A stretch of DNA of 64,000 bases. It comes from Ursus arctos. Lineage: Eukaryota; Chordata; Mammalia; Carnivora; Ursidae. Both the position numbers and the translations under genes were made by a program. The DNA lies in NCBI RefSeq assembly GCF_023065955.2, contig NW_026622997.1:34860025-34924024 (forward strand), written 5' to 3'. Below, piece after piece: positions 31,402 through 43,510 of this stretch; within the stretch, counting starts at the first letter, position 1, and each line of letters begins with the position of its first letter. Below the pieces are notes generated by a model. That model was not told where the DNA came from. It was given only the letters and a program-made list of their open reading frames with translations, and did no database searches.

Positions 31402-32023
31402 GAATGACCGGTGGCGCCCCTACGGCCCAGGTGGCGGTGGGCTGCAGGGTGAGTCCAGTGCTGGGGTTTGGAGCTTCCCAATCCCCGGCGTTAGGGCGCC
31501 AGGCCCCTTGGATGGGGCCCCTCAGGAGCCCACCTAGAGGTCGGGTTAGCCCCCAGGAGTCCGGCAAGCCCGATCTGCTGGATGTGCAGCGAGCGGAGGG
31601 GCAGGCCGAGCTGAGGGCGCTGAGGAGTGGGAACGTGGGCCCAAGCGCTTTGGGGCGGGGGCCATCGAAGGTCCGCGGGGGCTCGGAGGGCCCTGCCCCT
31701 TCTCCAGCCCTGAATGATAGACAGCGCCCCTAGTGGCCCAGGTGGTGGACGGCAGCAGTGGTAGTCTGGCCCTGGGGCTCGGGGGTCCCCAATCCCCAGC
31801 GTTGCAGCCCCAGGCCCCTTGTCAGGGGCCTCTCGGGGACTGACCTAGGGTTAGGGTTAGCAAGAAGGATGCCGGCAGGCCCGAAATGCCCGCTTTGCAG
31901 CGAGTGGAGGGGCGAGCGGAGTGAGGGCGCTGGCGAGCTGGAGCCTTGGCCCAAACATTTTGGAGCGGGGGGGCCTTCGAAGGTTGCCTGCGGCACAGAG
32001 GGCCCTGCCCGTTCTCACGCCCT
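31092..32023 (+). repeat. HOR copy 16, 3-mer A/E-F-G, 932 bp
   Basis: Monomer starts are 31092 (A/E hybrid), 31402 and 31712. It is the first 3-mer HOR in the window. G begins gaatgatag. The hybrid has gagtccagcg and cagggccctt as private changes. Confidence 0.94.
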
Positions 32024-33885
32024 GAATGACCGGCGGGCCCCCTAGCGGCCCAGGTGGCGGGGGGCTGCAGGGTGAGTCCGGCGGTGGGTCTCGGGTCCCC
32101 AATCTCCGGCGTTGAGGCGCCAGGCCCCTTGGGTGGGGCCCCTCAGGAGCCCACCTAGAGTTAGTGTTAGCCCCCGGGAGGCCGGCAAGCCCGACCTGCT
32201 GGATGTGCGGCGAGCAGAGGGGTAGGCCGAGCTGAGGGTGCTGAGGAGTGGGAGCGTGGGCCCAACCGTTTTGGCGCGGGGGCCTTCGAAGGTCATCAGG
32301 GGCTAGGAGGGCCCTGCTCCTTCTCCCGCCTGAATGACCAGCGGCGTCCCTAGCGGCCGGAGTGGTGGGGGGCTGCAGGGTGATTCCACCGCTGGGGTTC
32401 GGTGGTTCCCAATCCCCGGCGTTGGGTCGCCAAGCCCCTTGGGAGGGGCCCCTCGGGGACCCACCTAGGGTTCGGGTTAGCCCCCAGGAGTCCGGCAGGT
32501 CCAATCCGCCTGCTGTGTTTCGAGCGGAGGGGCGGGTTGAGGTGAGGGCGCTGACTAGTGGGAACGTGGGCCCAAGCCCTTTCGGGCGGGGGGGCCGTCG
32601 AAGGTCGGCGGGGGCTCGGAGGGCCCTGCCTCTTCTCCCGCCTGAATGACTGGGGGGCGCCCCTAGCGGCCCGGGTGGCGGGGGGCTGCAGGGTGAGTCC
32701 AGCGCTGGGGTTTGGAGGTTCCCAATCGCCGGCGTTGGGGCGCCAAGCCCCTTGGGATGGGCCCCTCGGGGACCCACCTGGGGTTTGGGTTAGCCCCCAG
32801 GAGGCCTTCAGGCCCAATCCCCTGGCTGTGTGGCTCGCGGTGGGGCGGGCCGAGGGGAGGGAGCTGGAGAGCGGGACCGTGGGCCCACAGGTTTTGGCGC
32901 GGGGGCCTTCGAAGGAGGTCGGGGATAGGAGGGCCCTGCCCCTTCTCCCGCCTGAATGACCGGCGGTGCCCCTAGCAGCCCGGGTGCCAGGGGGCTGCAG
33001 GGTGAGTACGGCCCTGGGGCTAAGACGTCCAGGATCCTCGGCGTGGCTGCGCAAGGCCCCTTGGAGGGGTCCCTCGGGGACCGCCCTAGGGTTAAGGTTA
33101 CCCCCAGGTGGCCGGCAGGTCCGATCCGCCTGCTGTCTTTCGAGCGGAGGGGCCGCTTGAGGTGAGGGCGCTGACTGGTGGGAACGTGGGCCCAAGCGCT
33201 TTGGGGCGGGGGGCCATCAAAGCTCGCCGGGGACTCGGAGGGCCCTACCCGTTCTCCCGCCCTGAATGACCGGTGGCGCCCCTACGGCCCAGGTGGCGGT
33301 GGGCTGCAGGGTGAGTCCAGTGCTGGGGTTTGGAGCTTCCCAATCCCCGGCGTTAGGGCGCCAGGCCCCTTGGATGGGGCCCCTCAGGAGCCCACCTAGA
33401 GGTCGGGTTAGCCCCCAGGAGTCCGGCAAGCCCGATCTGCTGGATGTGCAGCGAGCGGAGGGGCAGGCCGAGCTGAGGGCGCTGAGGAGTGGGAACGTGG
33501 GCCCAAGCGCTTTGGGGCGGGGGCCATCGAAGGTCCGCGGGGGCTCGGAGGGCCCTGCCCCTTCTCCAGCCCTGAATGATAGACAGCGCCCCTAGTGGCC
33601 CAGGTGGTGGACGGCAGCAGTGGTAGTCTGGCCCTGGGGCTCGGGGGTCCCCAATCCCCAGCGTTGCAGCCCCAGGCCCCTTGTCAGGGGCCTCTCGGGG
33701 ACTGACCTAGGGTTAGGGTTAGCAAGAAGGATGCCGGCAGGCCCGAAATGCCCGCTTTGCAGCGAGTGGAGGGGCGAGCGGAGTGAGGGCGCTGGCGAGC
33801 TGGAGCCTTGGCCCAAACATTTTGGAGCGGGGGGGCCTTCGAAGGTTGCCTGCGGCACAGAGGGCCCTGCCCGTTCTCACGCCCT
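32024..33885 (+). repeat. HOR copy 17, 6-mer with D/E hybrid, 1,862 bp
   Basis: Monomer starts are 32024, 32332, 32644, 32954 (D/E), 33264 and 33574. A has ggcggtgggt; B has gaccagcgg and ctttcgggcgg; the hybrid has ggatcctcgg as in copy 8; G begins gaatgatag. Confidence 0.95.
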
Positions 33886-36058
33886 GAATGACCGGCGGGC
33901 CCCCTAGCGGCCCAGGTGGCGGGGGGCTGCAGGGTGAGTCCGGCGGTGGGTCTCGGGTCCCCAATCTCCGGCGTTGAGGCGCCAGGCCCCTTGGGTGGGG
34001 CCCCTCAGGAGCCCACCTAGAGTTAGTGTTAGCCCCCGGGAGGCCGGCAAGCCCGACCTGCTGGATGTGCGGCGAGCAGAGGGGTAGGCCGAGCTGAGGG
34101 TGCTGAGGAGTGGGAGCGTGGGCCCAACCGTTTTGGCGCGGGGGCCTTCGAAGGTCATCAGGGGCTAGGAGGGCCCTGCTCCTTCTCCCGCCTGAATGAC
34201 CGGCGGCGTCCCTAGCGGCCGGAGTGGTGGGGGGCTGCAGGGTGATTCCACCGCTGGGGTTCGGTGGTTCCCAATCCCCGGCGTTGGGTCGCCAAGCCCC
34301 TTGGGAGGGGCCCCTCGGGGACCCACCTAGGGTTCGGGTTAGCCCCCAGGAGTCCGGCAGGTCCAATCCGCCTGCTGTGTTTCGAGCGGAGGGGCGGGTT
34401 GAGGTGAGGGCGCTGACTAGTGGGAACGTGGGCCCAAGCCCTTTGGGGCGGGGGGGCCGTCGAAGGTCGGCGGGGGCTCGGAGGGCCCTGCCCCTTCTCC
34501 CGCCTGAATGACTGGGGGGCGCCCCTAGCGGCCCGGGTGGCGGGGGGCTGCAGGGTGAGTCCAGCGCTGGGGTTTGGAGGTTCCCAATCGCCGGCGTTGG
34601 GGCGCCAAGCCCCTTGGGATGGGCCCCTCGGGGACCCACCTAGGGTTTGGGTTAGCCCCCAGGAGGCCTTCAGGCCCAATCCCCTGGCTGTGTGGCTCGC
34701 GGTGGGGCGGGCCGAGGGGAGGGAGCTGGAGAGCGGGACCGTGGGCCCACAGGTTTTGGCGCGGGGGCCTTCGAAGGAGGTCGGGGATAGGAGGGCCCTG
34801 CCCCTTCTCCCGCCTGAATGACCGGCGGTGCCCCTAGCAGCCCGGGTGCCAGGGGGCTGCAGGGTGAGTACGGCCCTGGGGCTAAGACGTCCAGGATCCC
34901 CGGCGTGGCTGCGCAAGGCCCCTTGGAGGGGTCCCTCGGGGACCGCCCTAGGGTTAAGGTTACCCCCAGGTGGCCGGCAGGTCCGATCCGCCTGCTGTCT
35001 TTCGAGCGGAGGGGCCGCTTGAGGTGAGGGCGCTGACTGGTGGGAACGTGGGCCCAAGCGCTTTGGGGCGGGGGGCCATCAAAGGTCGGCGGGGGCTCAG
35101 AGGGCCCTGCCCCTCCTCCAGCCCTGAATGAGCGGCAGCGCCCCTAGTGCCCAGGTGGTGGAGGGGCAGCAGTGTTAGTCTTGCCCTGGGGCTGGGGGTC
35201 CCCAATGCCTGGAGTTGCGGTGCCAGGCCCCTTGGGATGGGCTCTTCGGGGGCCCACCTAGGTTTAGGATTAGCCCTCAGGACGCCGGCAGGCAGGATCC
35301 ACCGGCGGTGTGGCGAGCGGGGGGTGGGGCGGAGGGGAGGGCGCTGGAGAGATGGAGCGAGGGCCCAAGTGTTTTGGCGCACGGGGCCTTCGAAGCTCGC
35401 CGGGGACTCGGAGGGCCCTACCCGTTCTCCCGCCCTGAATGACCGGTGGCGCCCCCACGGCCCAGGTGGCGGTGGGCTGCAGGGTGAGTCCAGTGCTGGG
35501 GTTTGGAGCTTCCCAATCCCCGGCGTTAGGGCGCCAGGCCCCTTGGATGGGGCCCCTCAGGAGCCCACCTAGAGGTCGGGTTAGCCCCCAGGAGTCCGGC
35601 AAGCCCGATCTGCTGGATGTGCAGCGAGCGGAGGGGCAGGCCGAGCTGAGGGCGCTGAGGAGTGGGAACGTGGGCCCAAGCGCTTTGGGGCGGGGGCCAT
35701 CGAAGGTCCGCGGGGGCTCGGAGGGCCCTGCCCCTTCTCCAGCCCTCAATGAGAGACAGCGCCCCTAGTGGCCCAGGTGATGGACGGCAGCAGTGGTAGT
35801 CTGGCCCTGGGGCTCGGGGGTCCCCAATCCCCAGCGTTGCAGCCCCAGGCCCCTTGTCAGGGGCCTCTCGGGGACTGACCTAGGGTTAGGGTTAGCAAGA
35901 AGGATGCCGGCAGGCCCGAAATGCCCGCTTTGCAGCGAGTGGAGGGGCGAGCGGAGTGAGGGCGCTGGCGAGCTGGAGCCTTGGCCCAAACATTTTGGAG
36001 CGGGGGGGCCTTCGAAGGTTGCCTGCGGCACAGAGGGCCCTGCCCGTTCTCACGCCCT
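33886..36058 (+). repeat. HOR copy 18, 7-mer, 2,173 bp
   Basis: Monomer starts are 33886, 34194, 34506, 34816, 35126, 35437 and 35747. A has ggcggtgggt; C has cctagggtttggg; F has gcgcccccacgg; G has caggtgatgg. Confidence 0.95.
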
Positions 36059-38231
36059 GAATGACCGGCGGGCCCCCTAGCGGCCCAGGTGGCGGGGGGC
36101 TGCAGGGTGAGTCCGGCGCTGGGTCTCGGGTCCCCAATCTCCGGCGCTGAGGCGCCAGGCCCCTTGGGTGGGGCCCCTGAGGAGCCCACCTAGAGTTAGT
36201 GTTAGCCCCCGGGAGGCCGGCAAGCCCGACCTGCTGGATGTGCGGGGAGCAGAGGGGTAGGCCGAGCTGAGGGTGCTGAGGAGTGGGAGCGTGGGCCCAA
36301 CCGTTTTGGCGCGGGGGCCTTCGAAGGTCATCAGGGGCTAGGAGGGCCCTGCTCCTTCTCCCGCCTGAATGACCGGCGGCGTCCCTAGCGGCCGGAGTGG
36401 TGGGGGGCTGCAGGGTGATTCCACCGCTGGGGTTCGGTGGTTCCCAATCCCCGGCGTTGGGTCGCCAAGCCCCTTGGGAGGGGCCCCTCGGGGACCCACC
36501 TAGGGTTCGGGTTAGCCCCCAGGAGTCCGGCAGGTCCAATCCGCCTGCTGTGTTTCGAGCGGAGGGGCGGGTTGAGGTGAGGGCGCTGACTAGTGGGAAC
36601 GTGGGCCCAAGCCCTTTGGGGCGGGGGGGCCGTCGAAGGTCGGCGGGGGCTCGGAGGGCCCTGCCCCTTCTCCCGCCTGAATGACTGGGGGGCGCCCCTA
36701 GCGGCCCGGGTGGCGGGGGGCTGCAGGGTGAGTCCAGCGCTGGGGTTTGGAGGTTCCCAATCGCCGGCGTTGGGGCGCCAAGCCCCTTGGGATGGGCCCC
36801 TCGGGGACCCACCTGGGGTTTGGGTTAGCCCCCAGGAGGCCTTCAGGCCCAATCCCCTGGCTGTGTGGCTCGCGGTGGGGCGGGCCGAGGGGAGGGAGCT
36901 GGAGAGCGGGACCGTGGGCCCACAGGTTTTGGCGCGGGGGCCTTCGAAGGAGGTCGGGGATAGGAGGGCCCTGCCCCTTCTCCCGCCTGAATGACCGGCG
37001 GTGCCCCTAGCAGCCCGGGTGCCAGGGGGCTGCAGGGTGAGTACGGCCGTGGGGCTAAGACGTCCAGGATCCCCGGCGTGGCTGCGCAAGGCCCCTTGGA
37101 GGGGTCCCTCGGGGACCGCCCTAGGGTTAAGGTTACCCCCAGGTGGCCGGCAGGTCCGATCCGCCTGCTGTCTTTCGAGCGGAGGGGCCGCTTGAGGTGA
37201 GGGCGCTGACTGGTGGGAACGTGGGCCCAAGCGCTTTGGGGCGGGGGGCCATCAAAGGTCGGCGGGGGCTCAGAGGGCCCTGCCCCTCCTCCAGCCCTGA
37301 ATGAGCGGCAGCGCCCCTAGTGCCCAGGTGGTGGAGGGGCAGCAGTGTTAGTCTTGCCCTGGGGCTGGGGGTCCCCAATGCCTGGAGTTGCGGTGCCAGG
37401 CCCCTTGGGATGGGCTCTTCGGGGGCCCACCTAGGTTTAGGATTAGCCCTCAGGACGCCGGCAGGCAGGATCCACCGGCGGTGTGGCGAGCGGGGGGTGG
37501 GGCGGAGGGGAGGGCGCTGGAGAGATGGAGCGAGGGCCCAAGTGTTTTGGCGCACGGGGCCTTCGAAGCTCGCCGGGGACTCGGAGGGCCCTACCCGTTC
37601 TCCCGCCCTGAATGACCGGTGGCGCCCCTACGGCCCAGGTGGCGGTGGGCTGCAGGGTGAGTCCAGTGCTGGGGTTTGGAGCTTCCCAATCCCCGGCGTT
37701 AGGGCGCCAGGCCCCTTGGATGGGGCCCCTCAGGAGCCCACCTAGAGGTCGGGTTAGCCCCCAGGAGTCCGGCAAGCCCGATCTGCTGGATGTGCAGCGA
37801 GCGGAGGGGCAGGCCGAGCTGAGGGCGCTGAGGAGTGGGAACGTGGGCCCAAGCGCTTTGGGGCGGGGGCCATCGAAGGTCCGCGGGGGCTCGGAGGGCC
37901 CTGCCCCTTCTCCAGCCCTCAATGAGAGACAGCGCCCCTAGTGGCCCAGGTGGTGGACGGCAGCAGTGGTAGTCTGGCCCTGGGGCTCGGGGGTCCCCAA
38001 TCCCCAGCGTTGCAGCCCCAGGCCCCTTGTCAGGGGCCTCTCGGGGACTGACCTAGGGTTAGGGTTAGCAAGAAGGATGCCGGCAGGCCCGAAATGCCCG
38101 CTTTGCAGCGAGTGGAGGGGCGAGCGGAGTGAGGGCGCTGGCGAGCTGGAGCCTTGGCCCAAACATTTTGGAGCGGGAGGGCCTTCGAAGGTTGCCTGCG
38201 GCACAGAGGGCCCTGCCCGTTCTCACGCCCT
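36059..38231 (+). repeat. HOR copy 19, 7-mer, 2,173 bp
   Basis: Monomer starts are 36059, 36367, 36679, 36989, 37299, 37610 and 37920. A has cccctgagg and gcggggagcag; D has ggccgtgggg. The G tract is interrupted (gcgggagggcc), which is unique here. Confidence 0.95.
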
Positions 38232-40405
38232 GAATGACCGGCGGGCCCCCTAGCGGCCCAGGTGGCGGGGGGCTGCAGGGTGAGTCCGGCGCTGGGTCTC
38301 GGGTCCCCAATCTCCGGCGCTGAGGCGCCAGGCCCCTTGGGTGGGGCCCCTCAGGAGCCCACCTAGAGTTAGTGTTAGCCCCCGGGAGGCCGGCAAGCCC
38401 GACCTGCTGGATGTGCGGCGAGCAGAGGGGTAGGCCGAGCTGAGGGTGCTGAGGAGTGGGAGCGTGGGCCCAACCGTTTTGGCGCGGGGGCCTTCGAAGG
38501 TCATCAGGGGCTAGGAGGGCCCTGCTCCTTCTCCCGCCTGAATGACCGGCGGCGTCCCTAGCGGCCGGAGTGGTGGGGGGCTGCAGGGTGATTCCACCGC
38601 TGGGATTCGGTGGTTCCCAATCCCCGGCGTTGGGTCGCCAAGCCCCTTGGGAGGGGCCCCTCGGGGACCCACCTAGGGTTCGGGTTAGCCCCCAGGAGTC
38701 CGGCAGGTCCAATGCGCCTGCTGTGTTTCGAGCGGAGGGGCGGGTTGAGGTGAGGGCGCTGACTAGTGGGAACGTGGGCCCAAGCCCTTTGGGGCGGGGG
38801 GGCCGTCGAAGGTCGGCGGGGGCTCGGAGGGCCCTGCCCCTTCTCCCGCCTGAATGACTGGGGGGCGCCCCTAGCGGCCCGGGTGGCGGGGGGCTGCAGG
38901 GTGAGTCCAGCGCTGGGGTTTGGAGGTTCCCAATCGCCGGCGTTGGGGCGCCAAGCCCCTTGGGATGGGCCCCTCGGGGACCCACCTAGGGTTTGGGTTA
39001 GCCCCCAGGAGGCCTTCAGGCCCAATCCCCTGGCTGTGTGGCTCGCGGTGGGGCGGGCCGAGGGGAGGGAGCTGGAGAGCGGGACCGTGGGCCCACAGGT
39101 TTTGGCGCGGGGGCCTTCGAAGGAGGTCGGGGATAGGAGGGCCCTGCCCCTTCTCGCGCCTGAATGACCGGCGGTGCCCCTAGCAGCCCGGGTGCCAGGG
39201 GGCTGCAGGGTGAGTACGGCCCTGGGGCTAAGACGTCCAGGATCCCCGGCGTGGCTGCGCAAGGCCCCTTGGAGGGGTCCCTCGGGGACCGCCCTAGGGT
39301 TAAGGTTACCCCCAGGTGGCCGGCAGGTCCGATCCGCCTGCTGTCTTTCGAGCGGAGGGGCCGCTTGAGGTGAGGGCGCTGACTGGTGGGAACGTGGGCC
39401 CAAGCGCTTTGGGGCGGGGGGCCATCAAAGGTCGGCGGGGGCTCAGAGGGCCCTGCCCCTCCTCCAGCCCTGAATGAGCGGCAGCGCCCCTAGTGCCCAG
39501 GTGGTGGAGGGGCAGCAGTGTTAGTCTTGCCCTGGGGCTGGGGGTCCCCAATGCCTGGAGTTGCGGTGCCAGGCCCCTTGGGATGGGCTCTTCGGGGGCC
39601 CACCTAGGTTTAGGATTAGCCCTCAGGACGCCGGCAGGCAGGATCCACCGGCGGTGTGGCGAGCGGGGGGTGGGGCGGAGGGGAGGGCGCTGGAGAGATG
39701 GAGCGAGGGCCCAAGTGTTTTGGCGCACGGGGCCTTCGAAGCTCGCCGGGGACTCGGAGGGCCCTACCCGTTCTCCCGCCCTGAATGACCGGTGGCGCCC
39801 CTACGGCCCAGGTGGCGGTGGGCTGCAGGGTGAGTCCAGTGCTGGGGTTTGGAGCTTCCCAATCCCCGGCGTTAGGGCGCCAGGCCCCTTGGATGGGGCC
39901 CCTCAGGAGCCCACCTAGAGGTCGGGTTAGCCCCCAGGAGTCCGGCAAGCCCGATCTGCTGGATGTGCAGCGAGCGGAGGGGCAGGCCGAGCTGAGGGCG
40001 CTGAGGAGTGGGAACGTGGGCCCAAGCGCTTTGGGGCGGGGGCCATCGAAGGTCCGCGGGGGCTCGGAGGGCCCTGCCCCTTCTCCAGCCCTCAATGAGA
40101 GACAGCGCCCCTAGTGGCCCAGGTGGTGGACGGCAGCAGTGGTAGTCTGGCCCTGGGGCTCGGGGGTCCCCAATCCCCAGCGTTGCAGCCCCAGGCCCCT
40201 TGTCAGGGGCCTCTCGGGGACTGACCTAGGGTTAGGGTTAGCAAGAAGGATGCCGGCAGGCCCGAAATGCCCGCTTTGCAGCGAGAGGAGGGGCGATCGG
40301 AGTGAGGGCGCTGGCGAGCTGGAGCCTTGGCCCAAACATTTTGGAGCGGGGGGGGCCTTCGAAGGTTGCCTGCGGCACAGAGGGCCCTGCCCGTTCTCAC
40401 GCCCT
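38232..40405 (+). repeat. HOR copy 20, 7-mer, 2,174 bp
   Basis: Monomer starts are 38232, 38540, 38852, 39162, 39472, 39783 and 40093. B has ctgggattcgg and aatgcgcctg; C has cctagggtttggg and ttctcgcgcc. G has gagaggagg and gcgatcgg and is followed by a 3-mer. Confidence 0.95.
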
Positions 40406-41337
40406 GAATGACCGGCGGGCCCCCTAGCGGCCCAGGTGGCGGGGGGCTGCAGGGTGAGTCCGGCGCTGGGTCTCGGGTCCCCAATCTCCGTTGTTGAGGC
40501 GCCAGGCCCCTTGGGTGGGGCCCCTCAGGAGCCCACCTAGAGTTAGTGTTAGCCCCCGGGAGGCCGGCAAGCCCGACCTGCTGGATGTGCGCCGAACGGG
40601 GGGTGGGGTGGAGGGGAGGGCGCTGGAGAGATGGAGCGAGGGCCCAAGTGTTTTGGCGCACGGGGCCTTCGAAGCTCGCCGGGGACTCGGAGGGCCCTAC
40701 CCGTTCTCCCGCCCTGAATGACCGGTGGCGCCCCTACGGCCCAGGTGGCGGTGGGCTGCAGGGTGAGTCCAGTGCTGGGGTTTGGAGCTTCCCAATCCCC
40801 GGCGTTAGGGCGCCAGGCCCCTTGGATGGGGCCCCTCAGGAGCCCACCTAGAGGTCGGGTTAGCCCCCAGGAGTCCGGCAAGCCCGATCTGCTAGATGGG
40901 CAGCGAGCGGAGGGGCAGGCCGAGCTGAGGGCGCTGAGGAGTGGGAACGTGGGCCCAAGCGCTTTGGGGCGGGGGCCATCGAAGGTCCGCGGGGGCTCGG
41001 AGGGCCCTGCCCCTTCTCCAGCCCTCAATGAGAGACAGCGCCCCTAGTGGCCCAGGTGGTGGACGGCAGCAGTGGTAGTCTGGCCCTGGGGCTCGGGGGT
41101 CCCCAATCCCCAGCGTTGCAGCCCCAGGCCCCTTGTCAGGGGCCTCTCGGGGACTGACGTAGGGTTAGGGTTAGCAAGAAGGATGCCGGCAGGCCCGAAA
41201 TGCCCGCTGTGCTGCGAGTGGAGGGGCGAGCGGAGTGAGGGCGCTGGCGAGCTGGAGCCTTGGCCCAAACATTTTGGAGCGGGGGGGCCTTCGAAGGTTG
41301 CCTGCGGCACAGAGGGCCCTGCCCGTTCTCACGCCCT
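40406..41337 (+). repeat. HOR copy 21, 3-mer A/E-F-G, 932 bp
   Basis: Monomer starts are 40406, 40716 and 41026. F has gctagatgggcag; G has gacgtaggg before the telomere run and gctgtgctgcgag. The last variant marks all four 3-mers from 40 to 55 kb. Confidence 0.94.
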
Positions 41338-43510
41338 GAATGACCGGCGGGCCCCCTAGCGGCTCAGGTGGCGGGGGAATGCAGGGTGAGTCCGGCGCTG
41401 GGTCTCGGGTCCCCAATCTCCGGCGTTGAGGCGCCAGGCCCCTTGGGTGGGGCCCCTCAGGAGCCCACCTAGAGTTAGTGTTAGCCCCCGGGAGGCCGGC
41501 AAGCCCGACCTGCTGGATGTGCGGCGAGCAGAGGGGTAGGCCGAGCTGAGGGTGCTGAGGAGTGGGAGCGTGGGCCCAACCGTTTTGGCGCGGGGGCCTT
41601 CGAAGGTCATCAGGGGCTAGGAGGGCCCTGCTCCTTCTCCCGCCTGAATGACCGGCGGCGTCCCTAGCGGCCGGAGTGGTGGGGGGCTGCAGGGTGATTC
41701 CACCGCTGGGGTTCGGTGGTTCCCAATCCCCGGCGTTGGGTCGCCAAGCCCCTTGGGAGGGGCCCCTCGGGGACCCACCTAGGGTTCGGGTTAGCCCCCA
41801 GGAGTCCGGCAGGTCCAATCCGCCTGCTGTGTTTCGAGCGGAGGGGCGGGTTGAGGTGAGGGCGCTGACTAGTGGGAACGTGGGCCCAAGCCCTTTGGGG
41901 CGGGGGGCCGTCGAAGGTCGGCGGGGGCTCGGAGGGCCCTGCCCCTTCTCCCGCCTGAATGACTGGGGGGCGCCCCTAGCGGCCCGGGTGGCGGGGGGCT
42001 GCAGGGTGAGTCCAGCGCTGGGGTTTGGAGGTTCCCAATCGCCGGCGTTGGGGCGCCAAGCCCCTTGGGATGGGCCCCTCGGGGACCCACCTGGGGTTTG
42101 GGTTAGCCCCCAGGAGGCCTTCAGGCCCAATCCCCTGGCTGTGTGGCTCGCAGTGGGGCGGGCCGAGGGGAGGGAGCTGGAGAGCGGGACCGTGGGCCCA
42201 CAGGTTTTGGCGCGGGGGCCTTCGAAGGAGGTCGGGGATAGGAGGGCCCTGCCCCTTCTCCCGCCTGAATGACCGGCGGTGCCCCTAGCAGCCCGGGTGC
42301 CAGGGGGCTGCAGGGTGAGTACGGCCCTGGGGCTAAGACGTCCAGGATCCCTGGCGTGGCTGCGCAAGGCCCCTTGGAGGGGTCCCTCGGGGACCGCCCT
42401 AGGGTTAAGGTTACCCCCAGGTGGCCGGCAGGTCCGATCCGCCTGCTGTCTTTCGAGCGGAGGGGCCGCTTGAGGTGAGGGCGCTGACTGGTGGGAACGT
42501 GGGCCCAAGCGCTTTGGGGCGGGGGGCCATCAAAGGTCGGCGGGGGCTCAGAGGGCCCTGCCCCTCCTCCAGCCCTGAATGAGCGGCAGCGCCCCTAGTG
42601 CCCAGGTGGTGGAGGGGCAGCAGTGTTAGTCTTGCCCTGGGGCTGGGGGTCCCCAATGCCTGGAGTTGCGGTGCCAGGCCCCTTGGGATGGGCTCTTCGG
42701 GGGCCCACCTAGGTTTAGGATTAGCCCTCAGGACGCCGGCAGGCAGGATCCACCGGCGGTGTGGCGAGCGGGGGGGTGGGGCGGAGGGGAGGGCGCTGGA
42801 GAGATGGAGCGAGGGCCCAAGTGTTTTGGCGCACGGGGCCTTCGAAGCTCGCCGGGGACTCGGAGGGCCCTACCCGTTCTCCCGCCCTGAATGACCGGTG
42901 GCGCCCCTACGGCCCAGGTGGCGGTGGGCTGCAGGGTGAGTCCAGTGCTGGGGTTTGGAGCTTCCCAATCCCCGGCGTTAGGGCGCCAGGCCCCTTGGAT
43001 GGGGCCCCTCAGGAGCCCACCTAGAGGTCGGGTTAGCCCCCAGGAGTCCGGCAAGCCCGATCTGCTGGATGTGCAGCGAGCGGAGGGGCAGGCCGAGCTG
43101 AGGGCGCTGAGGAGTGGGAACGTGGGCCCAAGCGCTTTGGGGCGGGGGCCATCGAAGGTCCGCGGGGGCTCGGAGGGCCCTGCCCCTTCTCCAGCCCTCA
43201 ATGAGAGACAGCGCCCCTAGTGGCCCAGGTGGTGGACGGCAGCAGTGGTAGTCTGGCCCTGGGGCTCGGGGGTCCCCAATCCCCAGCGTTGCAGCCCCAG
43301 GCCCCTTGTCAGGGGCCTCTCGGGGACTGACCTAGGGTTAGGGTTAGCAAGAAGGATGCCGGCAGGCCCGAAATGCCCGCTTTGCAGCGAGTGGAGGGGC
43401 GAGCGGAGTGAGGGCGCTGGCGAGCTGGAGCCTTGGCCCAAACATTTTGGAGCGGGGGGGCCTTCGAAGGTTGCCTGTGGCACAGAGGGCCCTGCCCGTT
43501 CTCACGCCCT
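41338..43510 (+). repeat. HOR copy 22, 7-mer, 2,173 bp
   Basis: Monomer starts are 41338, 41646, 41957, 42267, 42577, 42889 and 43199. A has gcggctcagg and gggggaatgcagg; B is the 311-bp form; C has cgcagtgg; D has ggatccctgg; E is 312 bp; G has cctgtggcac. This haplotype recurs at 46618, 49723 and 55002. Confidence 0.95.
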